Source of the DNA: JALYOK01 sp963840785
GTDB taxonomy: Bacteria; Pseudomonadota; Gammaproteobacteria; Burkholderiales; JALYOK01
Assembly (NCBI GenBank): GCA_963840785.1
Contig: CAWJAF010000005.1
Span: forward strand, 137,338 to 201,337
DNA length: 64,000 bases
Direction of reading: 5' to 3'
Shown: positions 28,867 to 37,808 of the stretch, piece by piece
Position numbering within the stretch: the stretch's first letter is position 1
How the letters are laid out: each line of letters opens with the position of its first letter
The notes under the pieces: generated by a model
The model's input: the letters and a program-made list of their open reading frames with translations, nothing else
What the model was told of the DNA's origin: nothing
Database searches by the model: none
Position numbers and translations under genes: made by a program

Positions 28867-29790
28867 TTACCATTTAATATTTTTGCGCAAGCGATAGCGC
28901 AACCAAATCGCGAATCCGTTCATGAGCAAGGTCAGCACGATCAGCACCAAGCCCGCGGCCGCTGCATTGACTTGGAATGCCTGATCGGGACGCGATGTCC
29001 ATTGGAACATTTGAATCGGCATGACGGTAAAACTCTCGCGCAACCAGTCGAATGATAAAAATGGAAACTCGCCTTTGAATAAGCTGGATGGATAGGAAAA
29101 AATCGCGACTGCCGCGCCGACCGTGATCAGAGGCGCGGTTTCGCCGATGGCGCGCGCAAGGCCGATGATCACACCGGTTAAAATCCCAGCACTCGAATAA
29201 GGAATGATGTGATGCGACACCATCTGCCACTTGGTCGCACCGAGCGCATAAGCGCCTTCACGAATTGCGCCAGGAATAGTTCGAATCGCCTCCCGCGTGG
29301 CCACAATGACGATCGGCAGAATCAACAATGCCAAGGTTAGTCCTGCGGCTGCAATGCTTTGTCCAAGGCCGAGAAAGTAAACGAACAAGCCTAGGCCCAG
29401 CAAGCCATAAACCACCGACGGCACGCCGGCTAGATTACTAATGTTGATTTCGATTAAGCCGGTCATCCAGTTCTTGGGGGCGTATTCTTCGAGATAAACA
29501 CCGGCGGCCACACCAAGCGGCACCGCCGTTAATGCCGTGACCAGCATTACCAGCAGGGTGCCGACCCATGCAGCGGCGATGCCGGCACTGGTAGCGCGAC
29601 GCGAAGAAAAATTCGTGAAAAACTCCGTTGAGATACGCGGCGCGCCTTCCCACACGAGGTTCACAAACAAACCTACCAGCACCGCGACGGCCAACATCAA
29701 CGCCAGAAGTCCAAGCAACGAAAACACCAAATCCCAGCGCTTCGCTTTCGCGATGAGCCGACGAATTTCGCTAACCGATGTCGGTTCCAT
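28867..29790 (-). CDS. pstA: phosphate ABC transporter permease
   Basis: A 307-aa inner-membrane permease with about six transmembrane helices and the inner-membrane transporter loop 'EGAYALGATKWQMVSHHIIP'. The ATG overlaps the pstC stop (TAATG), so translation is coupled. It pairs with PstC to form the channel. Confidence 0.95.
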   Translation of the reverse strand: MEPTSVSEIRRLIAKAKRWDLVFSLLGLLALMLAVAVLVGLFVNLVWEGAPRISTEFFTNFSSRRATSAGIAAAWVGTLLVMLVTALTAVPLGVAAGVYLEEYAPKNWMTGLIEINISNLAGVPSVVYGLLGLGLFVYFLGLGQSIAAAGLTLALLILPIVIVATREAIRTIPGAIREGAYALGATKWQMVSHHIIPYSSAGILTGVIIGLARAIGETAPLITVGAAVAIFSYPSSLFKGEFPFLSFDWLRESFTVMPIQMFQWTSRPDQAFQVNAAAAGLVLIVLTLLMNGFAIWLRYRLRKNIKW

Positions 29791-30740
29791 TAATACACTT
29801 CGCGATAACGCTTACGCAACCAATAACCCAAAATATTAAATGCCAATGTGATTAGCAATAACGTTAGGCCGACGGCAAAAATACTTTGATAGCCAATGCT
29901 GCCGTGAGGCAAATCGCCTTGGCTGACTTGCACGATGTAGGCCGTCATGGTCGCCGCGGGTTCAAGCGGATTCATGGTGAGATTGGGCTGGCCACCCGCC
30001 GCGAGCGCGACAACCATCGTCTCGCCAACCGCGCGTGAAATCGCGAGAATGTAAGATGCTGCCAAGCCGGAAAACGCTGCAGGCGTCACCACCTTCCATG
30101 CTGTTTGAAAACGCGTCGCACCCATCGCGTAGGAGCCTTCACGCAAGTGCATGGGCACGGCGCGCATCGCGTCTTCCGACAGCGAACTCACGTACGGGAT
30201 AATCATAATGCCCATCACGATACCGGCACTAAGCAAATTGAAGCCCGGCAGCTCGGGTATTAGTTTTTGCAACAAAGGCGTGACTACTAAGAATGCAAAA
30301 TATCCGTACACGACCGTGGGGATCGCCGCGAGCAACTCCAAAATCGGTTTGGCGGCCTCGCGCATTTTAAATGGCGCAAACTCGCTGATATACATCGCGA
30401 TCGCCGTACCCACGGGAATGGCTATGCACAGAGCAACGGCTGACGAAACCAGCGTGCCGGAAACGAGCGGCATGATGCCGTAGCGCGGGTTATCGAACAG
30501 CGGCGTCCACTCGGTGTCCGTCAGAAAATCCCACAGCGGTACGTGCTGAAAAAACGTCCAGGATTCCTTCACCAGAATGACCATGATCGCAAGGGTGATG
30601 GCGACCGACGACAGCGCTGCTAACAACAGTAGCAACTCGATTACACGCTCTTTAAATCTCCCCCAAGGCCGGCGGCTAACCGCCATGGCCGGACTGACTT
30701 CAGACAAGGACGTTCCCTGCATTACGCTTGACCCGTGCAT
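29790..30740 (-). CDS. pstC: phosphate ABC transporter permease
   Basis: A 316-aa permease with about six transmembrane segments and the coupling motif 'EGSYAMGATRFQTAWKVVTP'. An in-frame ATG six codons on (30722) is an alternative start. A strong terminator separates it from pstS, so it is probably transcribed by partial read-through. Confidence 0.93.
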   Translation of the reverse strand: MHGSSVMQGTSLSEVSPAMAVSRRPWGRFKERVIELLLLLAALSSVAITLAIMVILVKESWTFFQHVPLWDFLTDTEWTPLFDNPRYGIMPLVSGTLVSSAVALCIAIPVGTAIAMYISEFAPFKMREAAKPILELLAAIPTVVYGYFAFLVVTPLLQKLIPELPGFNLLSAGIVMGIMIIPYVSSLSEDAMRAVPMHLREGSYAMGATRFQTAWKVVTPAAFSGLAASYILAISRAVGETMVVALAAGGQPNLTMNPLEPAATMTAYIVQVSQGDLPHGSIGYQSIFAVGLTLLLITLAFNILGYWLRKRYREVY

Positions 30741-30760
30741 TCTACTCTATCGATTGACTC

Positions 30761-30794
30761 AAAAAAAAACCGGGGAACAGATTGGATCCCCGGT
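30761..30794 (-). terminator. intrinsic terminator between pstS and pstC
   Basis: On the minus strand ACCGGGGA (30794-30787), a 10-base loop and TCCCCGGT (30776-30769) are followed by nine Ts (30769-30761, sharing one base with the stem). It would make PstS more abundant than PstCAB. Confidence 0.85.
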
Positions 30795-30821
30795 CTGTTT
30801 GTTGGCGTTGATCGGATTCGG

Positions 30822-31829
30822 TTAAAGCTTACTTTCGCGCTTCATGAGTTCTTCGATTTTCACGCCAACCTCCGCCGTTCCACCGAACACCGTGCCGATT
30901 TTCTTCTTGGCGATATGTTCCGTTGCAAGATTGTAGATACCTTTAGGCAACGGGATGTAGCGAACTTCTTTAGAAAGCTTGGCAGCATTCTTCAGATAGA
31001 AAGCGATAAATTCCTGAACCTCAACGCGCTCTAGCGATTTGACCTTCACGTAAATAAAGATCGGGCGTGATAGCGGCTGGTAGCTGCCATCTTCCACGGT
31101 CTTGTCCGAAGGTCCCACTGCGGGTGCGCCGGCTTTTGCAACGATTGGTACTGCTTTCAACTTGTCTTGATTCTCGGCGTAGTATGCATACCCGAAGTAA
31201 CCGATCGAGCCTTTATCGCGCGAAACGCCTTGGACTAACACGTTATCGTCTTCGCTTGCGGTGTAATCGCCGCGGCTGGATTTCGCTTTACCGACAATCG
31301 CCTCGGTAAAGTAATCGAACGTACCGGAATCGGAACCTGCGCCAAACAACTTAATCGGTGAATCGGGCCAAGCGGGATTCACTTGATTCCACTTAGTGAT
31401 CTTGCCCTGCGCGGCCGGTTCCCACATCTTCTTCAGTTCCGCGACGGTGATGCTGTTGAGGAATGCATTTTCTTTGTGCACGATGACCGTCAACGCATCG
31501 TAAGCGATTGGCAATTCGATGTAAGCGATTCCGGCGGCTTTACAGATGTCCATTTCGGCCTTAAGAATCGGACGCGATGCATTGGAAATGTCCGTTTCGC
31601 CACGACAAAATTTCTTGAAGCCACCGCCGGTGCCGGAAATGCCAACGGTTACTTTGACGGACGCCTTTTTAACGACTTGGAATTCTTCGGCTACGGCTTC
31701 GGAAATTGGATAAACCGTGCTGGATCCGTCGATCTTGATCGCCTGCGCCGATGCGCTTGCTGGAACGAAACCAATTGCACCAAAGACCAACGCGCTGGCA
31801 CCGATTAAACTAAGCTTAATTTTTTTCAT
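30822..31829 (-). CDS. pstS: phosphate ABC transporter periplasmic binding protein
   Basis: A 335-aa protein with signal peptide 'LIGASALVFGAIGFVPASAS' cleaved before 'AQAIKIDGSSTVYPI'. Phosphate-binding motifs are 'DGSSTVYPISEAVAEEF', 'GISGTGGGFKKFCRGETDI' and 'GAGSDSGTFDYF'. I choose the ATG at 31829 (MKKIKLS); an in-frame ATG eleven codons upstream lacks a good ribosome site. A Pho box lies about 60 bases upstream, so PhoB control under phosphate starvation is expected. Confidence 0.94.
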   Translation of the reverse strand: MKKIKLSLIGASALVFGAIGFVPASASAQAIKIDGSSTVYPISEAVAEEFQVVKKASVKVTVGISGTGGGFKKFCRGETDISNASRPILKAEMDICKAAGIAYIELPIAYDALTVIVHKENAFLNSITVAELKKMWEPAAQGKITKWNQVNPAWPDSPIKLFGAGSDSGTFDYFTEAIVGKAKSSRGDYTASEDDNVLVQGVSRDKGSIGYFGYAYYAENQDKLKAVPIVAKAGAPAVGPSDKTVEDGSYQPLSRPIFIYVKVKSLERVEVQEFIAFYLKNAAKLSKEVRYIPLPKGIYNLATEHIAKKKIGTVFGGTAEVGVKIEELMKRESKL

Positions 31830-31887
31830 CTCTTGCCACTCTCCAAAAATAGAAGTTTCCACACGATGCTGATGTTAAGGAGCGAAT

Positions 31888-31905
31888 ATTACAGAATCGT
31901 GACAG
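31888..31905 (-). promoter_or_regulatory. Pho box upstream of pstS
   Basis: CTGTCACGATTCTGTAAT on the minus strand has two CTGT(C/A)A half-sites 11 bases apart, matching the PhoB consensus closely. No phoB/phoR genes are in the window. Confidence 0.8.
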
Positions 31906-31934
31906 AATTTCACGAGCATTTTAATTGAATCGGC

Positions 31935-32020
31935 ATCGCCAGAAGGCGCATGGGTACTGGCTTCCTGCATGGCATGGCCCGCACACCGCATTGGTACTGG
32001 GTGGCCGCGGGCCATTGGCT
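31935..32020. repeat. R2 repeat copies (tandem, diverged)
   Basis: 'CGCCAGAAGGCGCATGGGTA' and 'CTGGCTTCCTGCATGGCATG', then a second partial unit with 'GGTACTGGG'. It fills much of the pstS-trpE gap. Confidence 0.5.
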
Positions 32021-32087
32021 CGCAGCGATGCTTGCTTTTTGCGCCCCCGCGCGAAAGTCAGGACGGGATTTCTTACAGCCGATCGCC

Positions 32088-32140
32088 GTAGGGTGCATTC
32101 ATGCACCGTTCCAACCTTTAGGTGCATAAATGCACCCTAC
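32088..32140. repeat. inverted repeat GTAGGGTGCATTCATGCACC
   Basis: GTAGGGTGCATTCATGCACC (32088-32107) and GGTGCATAAATGCACCCTAC (32121-32140) are near-perfect arms with a 13-base loop. Its ends share the GTAGGGTG/CACCCTAC theme with R1 hairpin 1. Confidence 0.75.
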
Positions 32141-32162
32141 CTGTGGGCGGTCGCGTAAGCCG

Positions 32163-33630
32163 CTAGTCCAATCCCTTCAACGCCATCTCCGCCGCACGCA
32201 ACACCGCCTTCGCCTTGTTATTGGTTTCCTGCCATTCGCTTTGCGGCACCGAGTCCGCAACGATGCCCGCGCCCGCTTGCACGTAGAGCATTTTATTTTT
32301 TACCACCGCCGTGCGAATGGCGATCGCCAAATCCATGTCGCCATTAAAACCCAAATAGCCAACGGCACCGGCATAGACACCGCGCTTAGTCGGCTCTAAC
32401 TCGTCGATAATTTCCATCGCGCGCACTTTCGGCGAACCGGACACGGTTCCTGCGGGAAAGGTCGCGCGCAACACGTCCATCGCATCCATCTCCGGGCGCA
32501 ATTTTCCTTCGACGCCGGAAACAATATGCATGACGTGGGAATAGCGCTCGATAATCATGTTGTCCGTTACTTTCACGCTACCAGTCTGTGCGACGCGGCC
32601 GACATCGTTGCGGCCCAAATCCATCAGCATCACATGCTCGGCAATTTCTTTCGGATCTGCCGCCAAATCCTTGGCGAGTGCGTCGTCTTCTGTCGACGTT
32701 GCGCCGCGCGGCCTTGTGCCGGCAATCGGACGCAACGTCACCGAACCCTGCTCCAAGCGCACGAGAATTTCCGGCGATGCGCCGACGACGTGAAAATCGT
32801 CGAAGTTGTAATAGAACATATACGGCGAAGGATTCAACGTTCGTAGCGCGCGATACAAGGTCAGCGGCGAGGCATCGAAAGCCTGGCTCAAGCGCTGGCT
32901 CAACACCACTTGCATACAATCGCCGTCGTAAATGTATTGCTTGGCGCGGCTCACAGCCGCTTTGAATTTTTCTTCACCGAATTCGGAACTCGCCGGCACT
33001 CGCCGTCGCCGCGTCGGAATTTGGCGGCGGCTCGATCGGCTGACGCAATTTGTGCTTCAATTCCGCGAGGCGTTCTTGTGCGGACCGAAATGCGTTCGGC
33101 ACCGACGGATCGGCATAAACGATGAAATAAAGTTTGCCGCGTAAATTGTCGAACACCACGAGTTCAGTCGACAACAACAACACGACATCGGGCAAATTCA
33201 GCGTGTCAGTTTTCTTGGTTTTCGATAGACGGCGCTCGATATAGCGCACGGTGTCGTAGCCGAAATAGCCGACCAAGCCACCGCAAAAGCGTGGCAAACC
33301 GGGAATCTGCGCGACGTTGAAGCGCTTTAGATAATTGTTGATGAAGGTCAGCGGATCGCCGGATTCGTACGTCTCGAGCACGACGCCGGCATTCTCGACC
33401 GTGACTTTGTTGCCGAACACGCGAATTCGCCGCGCCGCGGGCAAACCAATGAAGGAATAACGGCCGAAGCGTTCGCCGCCCACCACGGATTCTAAAAAAT
33501 AAGAGTACGGCTCGCGCCCCAGCTTGAGGTAAACCGATAACGGCGTATCCAAATCGGACAGCGCTTCGGCGGTGACGGGAATTAAGTTGTAACCTTGGGC
33601 AGCAAGGCCCAGAAATTCTTGCTCAGTCAT
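32163..33630 (-). CDS. trpE: anthranilate synthase component I (one frameshift)
   Basis: It makes anthranilate from chorismate in tryptophan synthesis. 'PYSYFLESVVGGERFGRYSF' carries the Trp-feedback LES motif. The catalytic half reads 'GDCMQVVLSQRLSQAF', 'PIAGTRPRG', 'DPKEIAEHVMLMDLGRNDVG', 'AGTVSGSPKVRAMEIIDELE'. The frame shifts at about 32990 by one extra base (true reading ...ASAGE then EFGEEKFKAAVSRAKQY). The reconstructed length is 488 aa, normal. gph and rpe are immediately upstream, the usual betaproteobacterial order, with trpG beyond reach. No leader peptide was found in the 95-base spacer. Confidence 0.92.
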
Positions 33631-33725
33631 GACGGCTCCAAATTCAACGAACGAAAGTTAACAAACGACGGGCGCAGATCAGCGCGGCCATCGCCAGTTG
33701 TTTTTCAGGTCGTTGAGAAAGTGCG

Positions 33726-34436
33726 TCATAAATTGATTGTGCGTTTTGCGAAAGCGCTATTTTCGATTAAATTCGCCACTTCGACAAGGCCAGAAACAAT
33801 CGCCGTTGCGTTGAGTTCGGCGAGCTCATTGCCTTGGAAATAACCGTAGCTAACAATAAACGTCGGGCTGCCGGCGTTATGAGCGGCCTCCGAATCGTTT
33901 TCGGAATCGCCAACCATTAACAATTCTTTCGGTTCGATATCGAAAAATTTGGCGGCATGCAGCAACGGTGCCGGAAGTGGTTTTTTTTCTGGCAGCGAAT
34001 CGCCCGATAAGATCAACTCAAAATACTTCGCGAGACCCAACTCTTCCACCATTCGCTCCGTAAAACGTTTCGCTTTGTTGGTGATAACAGCAAGCCGGAA
34101 ACCCTTATCCCGCGCGGCTTCCAGGCCATCTATCACACCCGGATAGGCGCGCGTGGTGCGGCACATCACCTGCGCGTAATGACGCTCGCATATTGCGAGG
34201 GCTTCGGCGACGTAAGCATCGCTAACGACATCGCCGGGATCGCGGCCGCGCATCACGGCGCGGCGAACCAGATTCGCGATACCTTTACCGATATAGGTTT
34301 TGATTTCGCTTTCCGGAATCGCGGCCAGACCCAACTCTTCGCGCATCAAATTCGCCGCGAAAGCAAGATCGCCGACGCTATCGACTAATGTCCCATCCAA
34401 ATCATAGGCGACTGCGCGAACGCGAATCGGCGTCAA
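33726..34436 (-). CDS. gph: phosphoglycolate phosphatase
   Basis: A 236-aa HAD hydrolase: 'VAYDLDGTLVDS' (nucleophile Asp), 'VITNKAK', Lys in 'SGDSLPEKKPLPAPL', and 'MVGDSENDSEAAHNAG'. It removes 2-phosphoglycolate formed in DNA repair or by oxygenation. Its ATG overlaps the rpe stop (ATGA). Confidence 0.92.
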   Translation of the reverse strand: MTPIRVRAVAYDLDGTLVDSVGDLAFAANLMREELGLAAIPESEIKTYIGKGIANLVRRAVMRGRDPGDVVSDAYVAEALAICERHYAQVMCRTTRAYPGVIDGLEAARDKGFRLAVITNKAKRFTERMVEELGLAKYFELILSGDSLPEKKPLPAPLLHAAKFFDIEPKELLMVGDSENDSEAAHNAGSPTFIVSYGYFQGNELAELNATAIVSGLVEVANLIENSAFAKRTINL

Positions 34437-35104
34437 GCGCTCACCTTCGCTAATTCGGCACGCATCGCGGAAATTTTCTCGCGGTAGTCGCCTTTGCCGA
34501 AAATCGCCGAACCGGCAACGAAGGTGTCAGCGCCCGCCTCGGCGATTTCGCGAATGTTATCGGCCTTCACGCCACCATCGACTTCGAGCCAAATGTCGCG
34601 ACCGTTGGCATCGATCATTTTTCTTACGGCTTTTAATTTCGTTAGCGCCTCGCGAATAAAACTCTGGCCACCAAAACCCGGATTCACCGACATGATCAAA
34701 ATCAAATCGAGTTTGTCGATGACATGATCGAGATAATGCAACGGCGTGCCTGGGTTGAATACTAATCCTGCTTTGCAACCATTGTCTTTAATGAGTTGGA
34801 TGGTGCGATCGATATGGTCAGAGGCCTCGGGATGAAAGCTGATGATATTCGCGCCGGCCTTAGCAAAATCCGGCACGATGCGATCAACTGGCTTCACCAT
34901 CAAATGCACATCAATCGGCGCTTGAGTGAGCGGCCGAATCGCCTCGCACACTAGGGGTCCGATAGTGAGATTAGGCACATAGTGATTGTCCATCACGTCG
35001 AAGTGCACGATGTCCGCGCCGGCATCGATGACGGACGTAACTTCCTCGCCGAGCTTGGCGAAATTGGCGGACAGAATACTGGGTGCGATGCGATATTGAC
35101 GCAT
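34433..35104 (-). CDS. rpe: ribulose-phosphate 3-epimerase
   Basis: A 223-aa TIM barrel: 'IAPSILSANFAKLGEEV', 'DIVHFDVMDNHYVPNLTIGP', 'DVHLMVKPVDRIVPDF', 'VNPGFGGQSFI' and 'LEVDGGVKADNI' hold the metal and catalytic residues. It interconverts ribulose-5-P and xylulose-5-P in the pentose phosphate pathway. It is the first gene of an rpe-gph-trpE operon. Confidence 0.95.
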   Translation of the reverse strand: MRQYRIAPSILSANFAKLGEEVTSVIDAGADIVHFDVMDNHYVPNLTIGPLVCEAIRPLTQAPIDVHLMVKPVDRIVPDFAKAGANIISFHPEASDHIDRTIQLIKDNGCKAGLVFNPGTPLHYLDHVIDKLDLILIMSVNPGFGGQSFIREALTKLKAVRKMIDANGRDIWLEVDGGVKADNIREIAEAGADTFVAGSAIFGKGDYREKISAMRAELAKVSA

Positions 35105-35235
35105 ATCGGATAACGGATGATTTAGCGAACTAAGATTGTACCGGCGAAGTACCGTAAGCGCGATAACGACTGTTTATGTTCTGCATAACGTTTGTTACAT
35201 GACCTTGCGACAACGACGAAGCATCCATCAAACCT

Positions 35236-35261
35236 GTCATTCCCGCCTTCGCGGGAATGAC
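35236..35261. repeat. dRS3-like element (single unit)
   Basis: GTCATTCCCGCCTTCGCGGG followed by AATGAC: one palindromic unit of the element seen as pairs at 16021, 19896 and 45626. It lies between rpe and the transporter operon. Confidence 0.75.
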
Positions 35262-35287
35262 ACTCATTACGGCATCGCCAGGATCTA

Positions 35288-35350
35288 ATCAGACATTGCC
35301 TTCTGGCATGGCATGCCCGAAGATCCGCACCCCGCTTTCCTGACAGGGCA
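35288..35350. repeat. R2 repeat copy
   Basis: 'GCCTTCTGGCATGGCATGCC' followed by a diverged inverted unit 'CTTTCCTGACAGGGC'. With the dRS3 unit it accounts for most of the rpe-phnE spacer. Confidence 0.55.
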
Positions 35351-35358
35351 GCTATCTA

Positions 35359-36120
35359 TTACGTCGACATCGCCATTCGCAGTCTGTTGCTTGCAAAATC
35401 CACGATCCCCACCAATACAATCATTGCAATCAGAATCGTTGCCGCGTCTTGCATTTGAAACAAACTCAAATGAAAGTGCAACATTTGCCCTAAGCCGCCA
35501 CCGCCCACCACGCCCAATACCGCTGCGGCACGAATATTATTCTCCCAACGATAGAGCGTGTAGCTGGTGAGCTGCGGCAATACTTGCGGAAAGGTGGAGT
35601 ACCAAAACGCCGCGCCCGCATTTGCGCCATGATTTCGCAACGCTTGGTAGGGCTCCGGCGAAACATTTTCGAGCGATTCCGAAAACAATCTGCCAAGAAC
35701 ACCGGCGGTATGGACAGCCAACGCTAAAGTACCAGTGAATGGCCCCAGCCCGGCTGCCACCACCAGCAATCCGGCCCACACTAGCTCCGGAATTGCACGC
35801 AGGACGTTCATTACCAAACGCGCGCATGCCTTCGCACCGTTGCCCCAGCGCCCTGCCCCAGGCAACGCCAGCGCCAGGCCGCCGATCGCCGCAAGTAATG
35901 TACCGATGAAAGAAATGGCCAACGTTTCTAAGCTGGCGTAGCCGACCTTTGCGAGATACGCGCCATCGTGCGTTGGCGGCGTGGCCTCGCGCACGAGTTG
36001 CGCCATGCGTTGCGCGGATTCGGCGCTGAAGAAACCACGCCAGTCGCCCGACAAAGTAGCAAAGCAGGCGAACACGAAAAAGAAAAACGTCGCGCCGACT
36101 AAATAAGGCCGCGCGCTCAT
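35359..36120 (-). CDS. phnE: PhnE-type ABC transporter permease (second copy)
   Basis: A 253-aa permease with several transmembrane helices and the PhnE coupling region 'EPYQALRNHGANAGAAFWYS', 'TFPQVLPQLTSYTLYRWENN' and 'IRAAAVLGVVGGGGLGQML'. The ATG at 36120 overlaps the stop of the first permease (ATGA); the frame extends a few codons upstream, but the overlap decides the start. It is the last gene of a phnD-phnC-phnE-phnE operon. Confidence 0.87.
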   Translation of the reverse strand: MSARPYLVGATFFFFVFACFATLSGDWRGFFSAESAQRMAQLVREATPPTHDGAYLAKVGYASLETLAISFIGTLLAAIGGLALALPGAGRWGNGAKACARLVMNVLRAIPELVWAGLLVVAAGLGPFTGTLALAVHTAGVLGRLFSESLENVSPEPYQALRNHGANAGAAFWYSTFPQVLPQLTSYTLYRWENNIRAAAVLGVVGGGGLGQMLHFHLSLFQMQDAATILIAMIVLVGIVDFASNRLRMAMST

Positions 36121-36962
36121 CCCGTCTGCTTCCTCAGCCACGCGCTTAACTTATCCGCAAGCCAAACCAGCGCGACGAACACCGCAAGAATCGTAAATAC
36201 TTCTCCACCGTTAAGGCTTTTCATCGATTCATCCAACCGTTGACCCAGACCACCGGCACCCACCAAGCCCATCACGACCGAAGCGCGGATCGCGCATTCC
36301 CAGCGATAGACGCTATAGGACAACACCTCCGGCAAAGACACCGGAAATGTCGCGTAGATAAAAGCCTGGGCACGGCTCGCGCCATTCGCAAGTAGGGCGC
36401 GGGTACCCTGTGCTTCTTGCGATTCGAAAATTTCAATGTACACCTTGCCGAGCATGCCGCCGTAGGTCAGCGCGATGGCCATGACGGCGGCGGTATCGCC
36501 CAAGCCCACCGCACGAACAAAGATCAAAGCCCACACGATTTCCGGGATCGAACGAAGCACGATCAAGACCCATCGCACGGCGTTACGCAGGGTGGTGCAA
36601 ATGGCGCAGATCGGGCCGCCGCTAAGAGATGAAATAGACAATTGGCGATTGGCGAGTAGCGCCAGCGGCAGCGCAATGAATATTGCCAGCAGGGTGCCCA
36701 CCGTCGCGATCGCAATCGTCTTCCACGCATCCACCATGATACGAGAAAGAAATTCCGGTGCGAGTGCGGGTGGAAACATCGTTGCAAGAAACTGGCCGGT
36801 GGTCTTCAAAGCATGAGCATCGGTGAGCTTGGCAGGATTGAACTCCGTCAGCCAGCCGGCCGGCGCGACGATAACCAACGCCGCGACCAGCCATAACACA
36901 CGGCCGCGCCACGCCGGGTCGTACCGATCACCGGATAATGCGGGTGAGGCGGCCGCCATCAA
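36117..36962 (-). CDS. phnE: PhnE-type ABC transporter permease (first copy)
   Basis: A 281-aa permease. 'TIAIATVGTLLAIFIALPLA', 'LRSIPEIVWALIFVRAVGLG' and 'SYSVYRWECAIRASVVMGLV' mark the phosphonate-type permease family. Two unequal permeases in tandem suggest a heterodimeric channel. It overlaps phnC by four bases. Confidence 0.87.
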   Translation of the reverse strand: MMAAASPALSGDRYDPAWRGRVLWLVAALVIVAPAGWLTEFNPAKLTDAHALKTTGQFLATMFPPALAPEFLSRIMVDAWKTIAIATVGTLLAIFIALPLALLANRQLSISSLSGGPICAICTTLRNAVRWVLIVLRSIPEIVWALIFVRAVGLGDTAAVMAIALTYGGMLGKVYIEIFESQEAQGTRALLANGASRAQAFIYATFPVSLPEVLSYSVYRWECAIRASVVMGLVGAGGLGQRLDESMKSLNGGEVFTILAVFVALVWLADKLSAWLRKQTG

Positions 36963-37771
36963 GAGCAGCGCACAAGCTTGGGTTCTACCACTGAATCTTC
37001 GCTGGATTCGCTCTGGTAGGAAGACGCTAATTCCGCACCGTAAAGATCGGTGAGCAATGCGTCGGTGATCTCGCTGCGCGGCAAATCAAATTGAACTCGC
37101 CCGTCTTTCAGGCCGATGATGCGTTCGAATAAGCCCATGGCAAGGTCGACCGCGTGGAGGCTAACAACAAGCGTTCCACTGCGCGCCGTTGCCTCAGCTT
37201 TCAACACCCCAAGCGCATCTCGCGCCAGCGCAGGATCGAGCGCGGAGACCGGTTCGTCGAGTAGCAGCAGCTTCGCCGACGATGTGATCAACCGCGCTAA
37301 CGCCACGCGCTGGCGCTCTCCGCCCGACAGCCGATCGCAGCGAAGAAAGAGTTTGTCGTCCAGATGAAAGCGGGCTAACGCCTCGCGGGCGACGGGAATG
37401 TCGATCGGATACACCAGCGAGCGTAGTGCCTGCCAAAGGGTCCATTGCGGCAAACGGCCGGCAAGCACCGCGTTAACCACGCGCTGACGCGGGGGCAACG
37501 GTGGCGTTTGCGGCGCAAGAAACAACGAGGCGCGCAACTTATGCAAATCGGCGCGCGGAATCGCCCATGGGTCCGTGCCGAAAATACTGAGTTTGCCGTT
37601 GCTCGGCCGGCTCGCACAGGCCAGCGTCGCGAGCAATGTGGACTTCCCCGCGCCGCTGGGCCCAATCACCGCTACTTGTTCGCCGGGGGCAAACGACAGC
37701 GATACATTATCCAGCGCCGCCCGCTGCGCGCGCGGGTAGCGGGCGTGAATGCCGGCGAGTGAGATGCTCAT
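36959..37771 (-). CDS. phnC: PhnC-type ABC transporter ATP-binding protein
   Basis: A 270-aa ATPase with Walker A GPSGAGKS, signature LSGGERQR and Walker B LLLLDEP followed by 'VSALDPALARDAL'. It is about 20-30 residues longer at the C-terminus than typical PhnC, with an acidic Ser/Glu-rich tail. It energises the two adjacent permeases. Confidence 0.88.
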   Translation of the reverse strand: MSISLAGIHARYPRAQRAALDNVSLSFAPGEQVAVIGPSGAGKSTLLATLACASRPSNGKLSIFGTDPWAIPRADLHKLRASLFLAPQTPPLPPRQRVVNAVLAGRLPQWTLWQALRSLVYPIDIPVAREALARFHLDDKLFLRCDRLSGGERQRVALARLITSSAKLLLLDEPVSALDPALARDALGVLKAEATARSGTLVVSLHAVDLAMGLFERIIGLKDGRVQFDLPRSEITDALLTDLYGAELASSYQSESSEDSVVEPKLVRCS

Positions 37772-37808
37772 GGCAGCACGCTGTCGCGGTACGACATAAC
37801 AAAAACAA

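Noticed and set aside
32088..32140. Rho-independent terminator for trpE
   Set aside because: The stem is good but no T-run follows on the minus strand; it is better listed as a dispersed inverted repeat.
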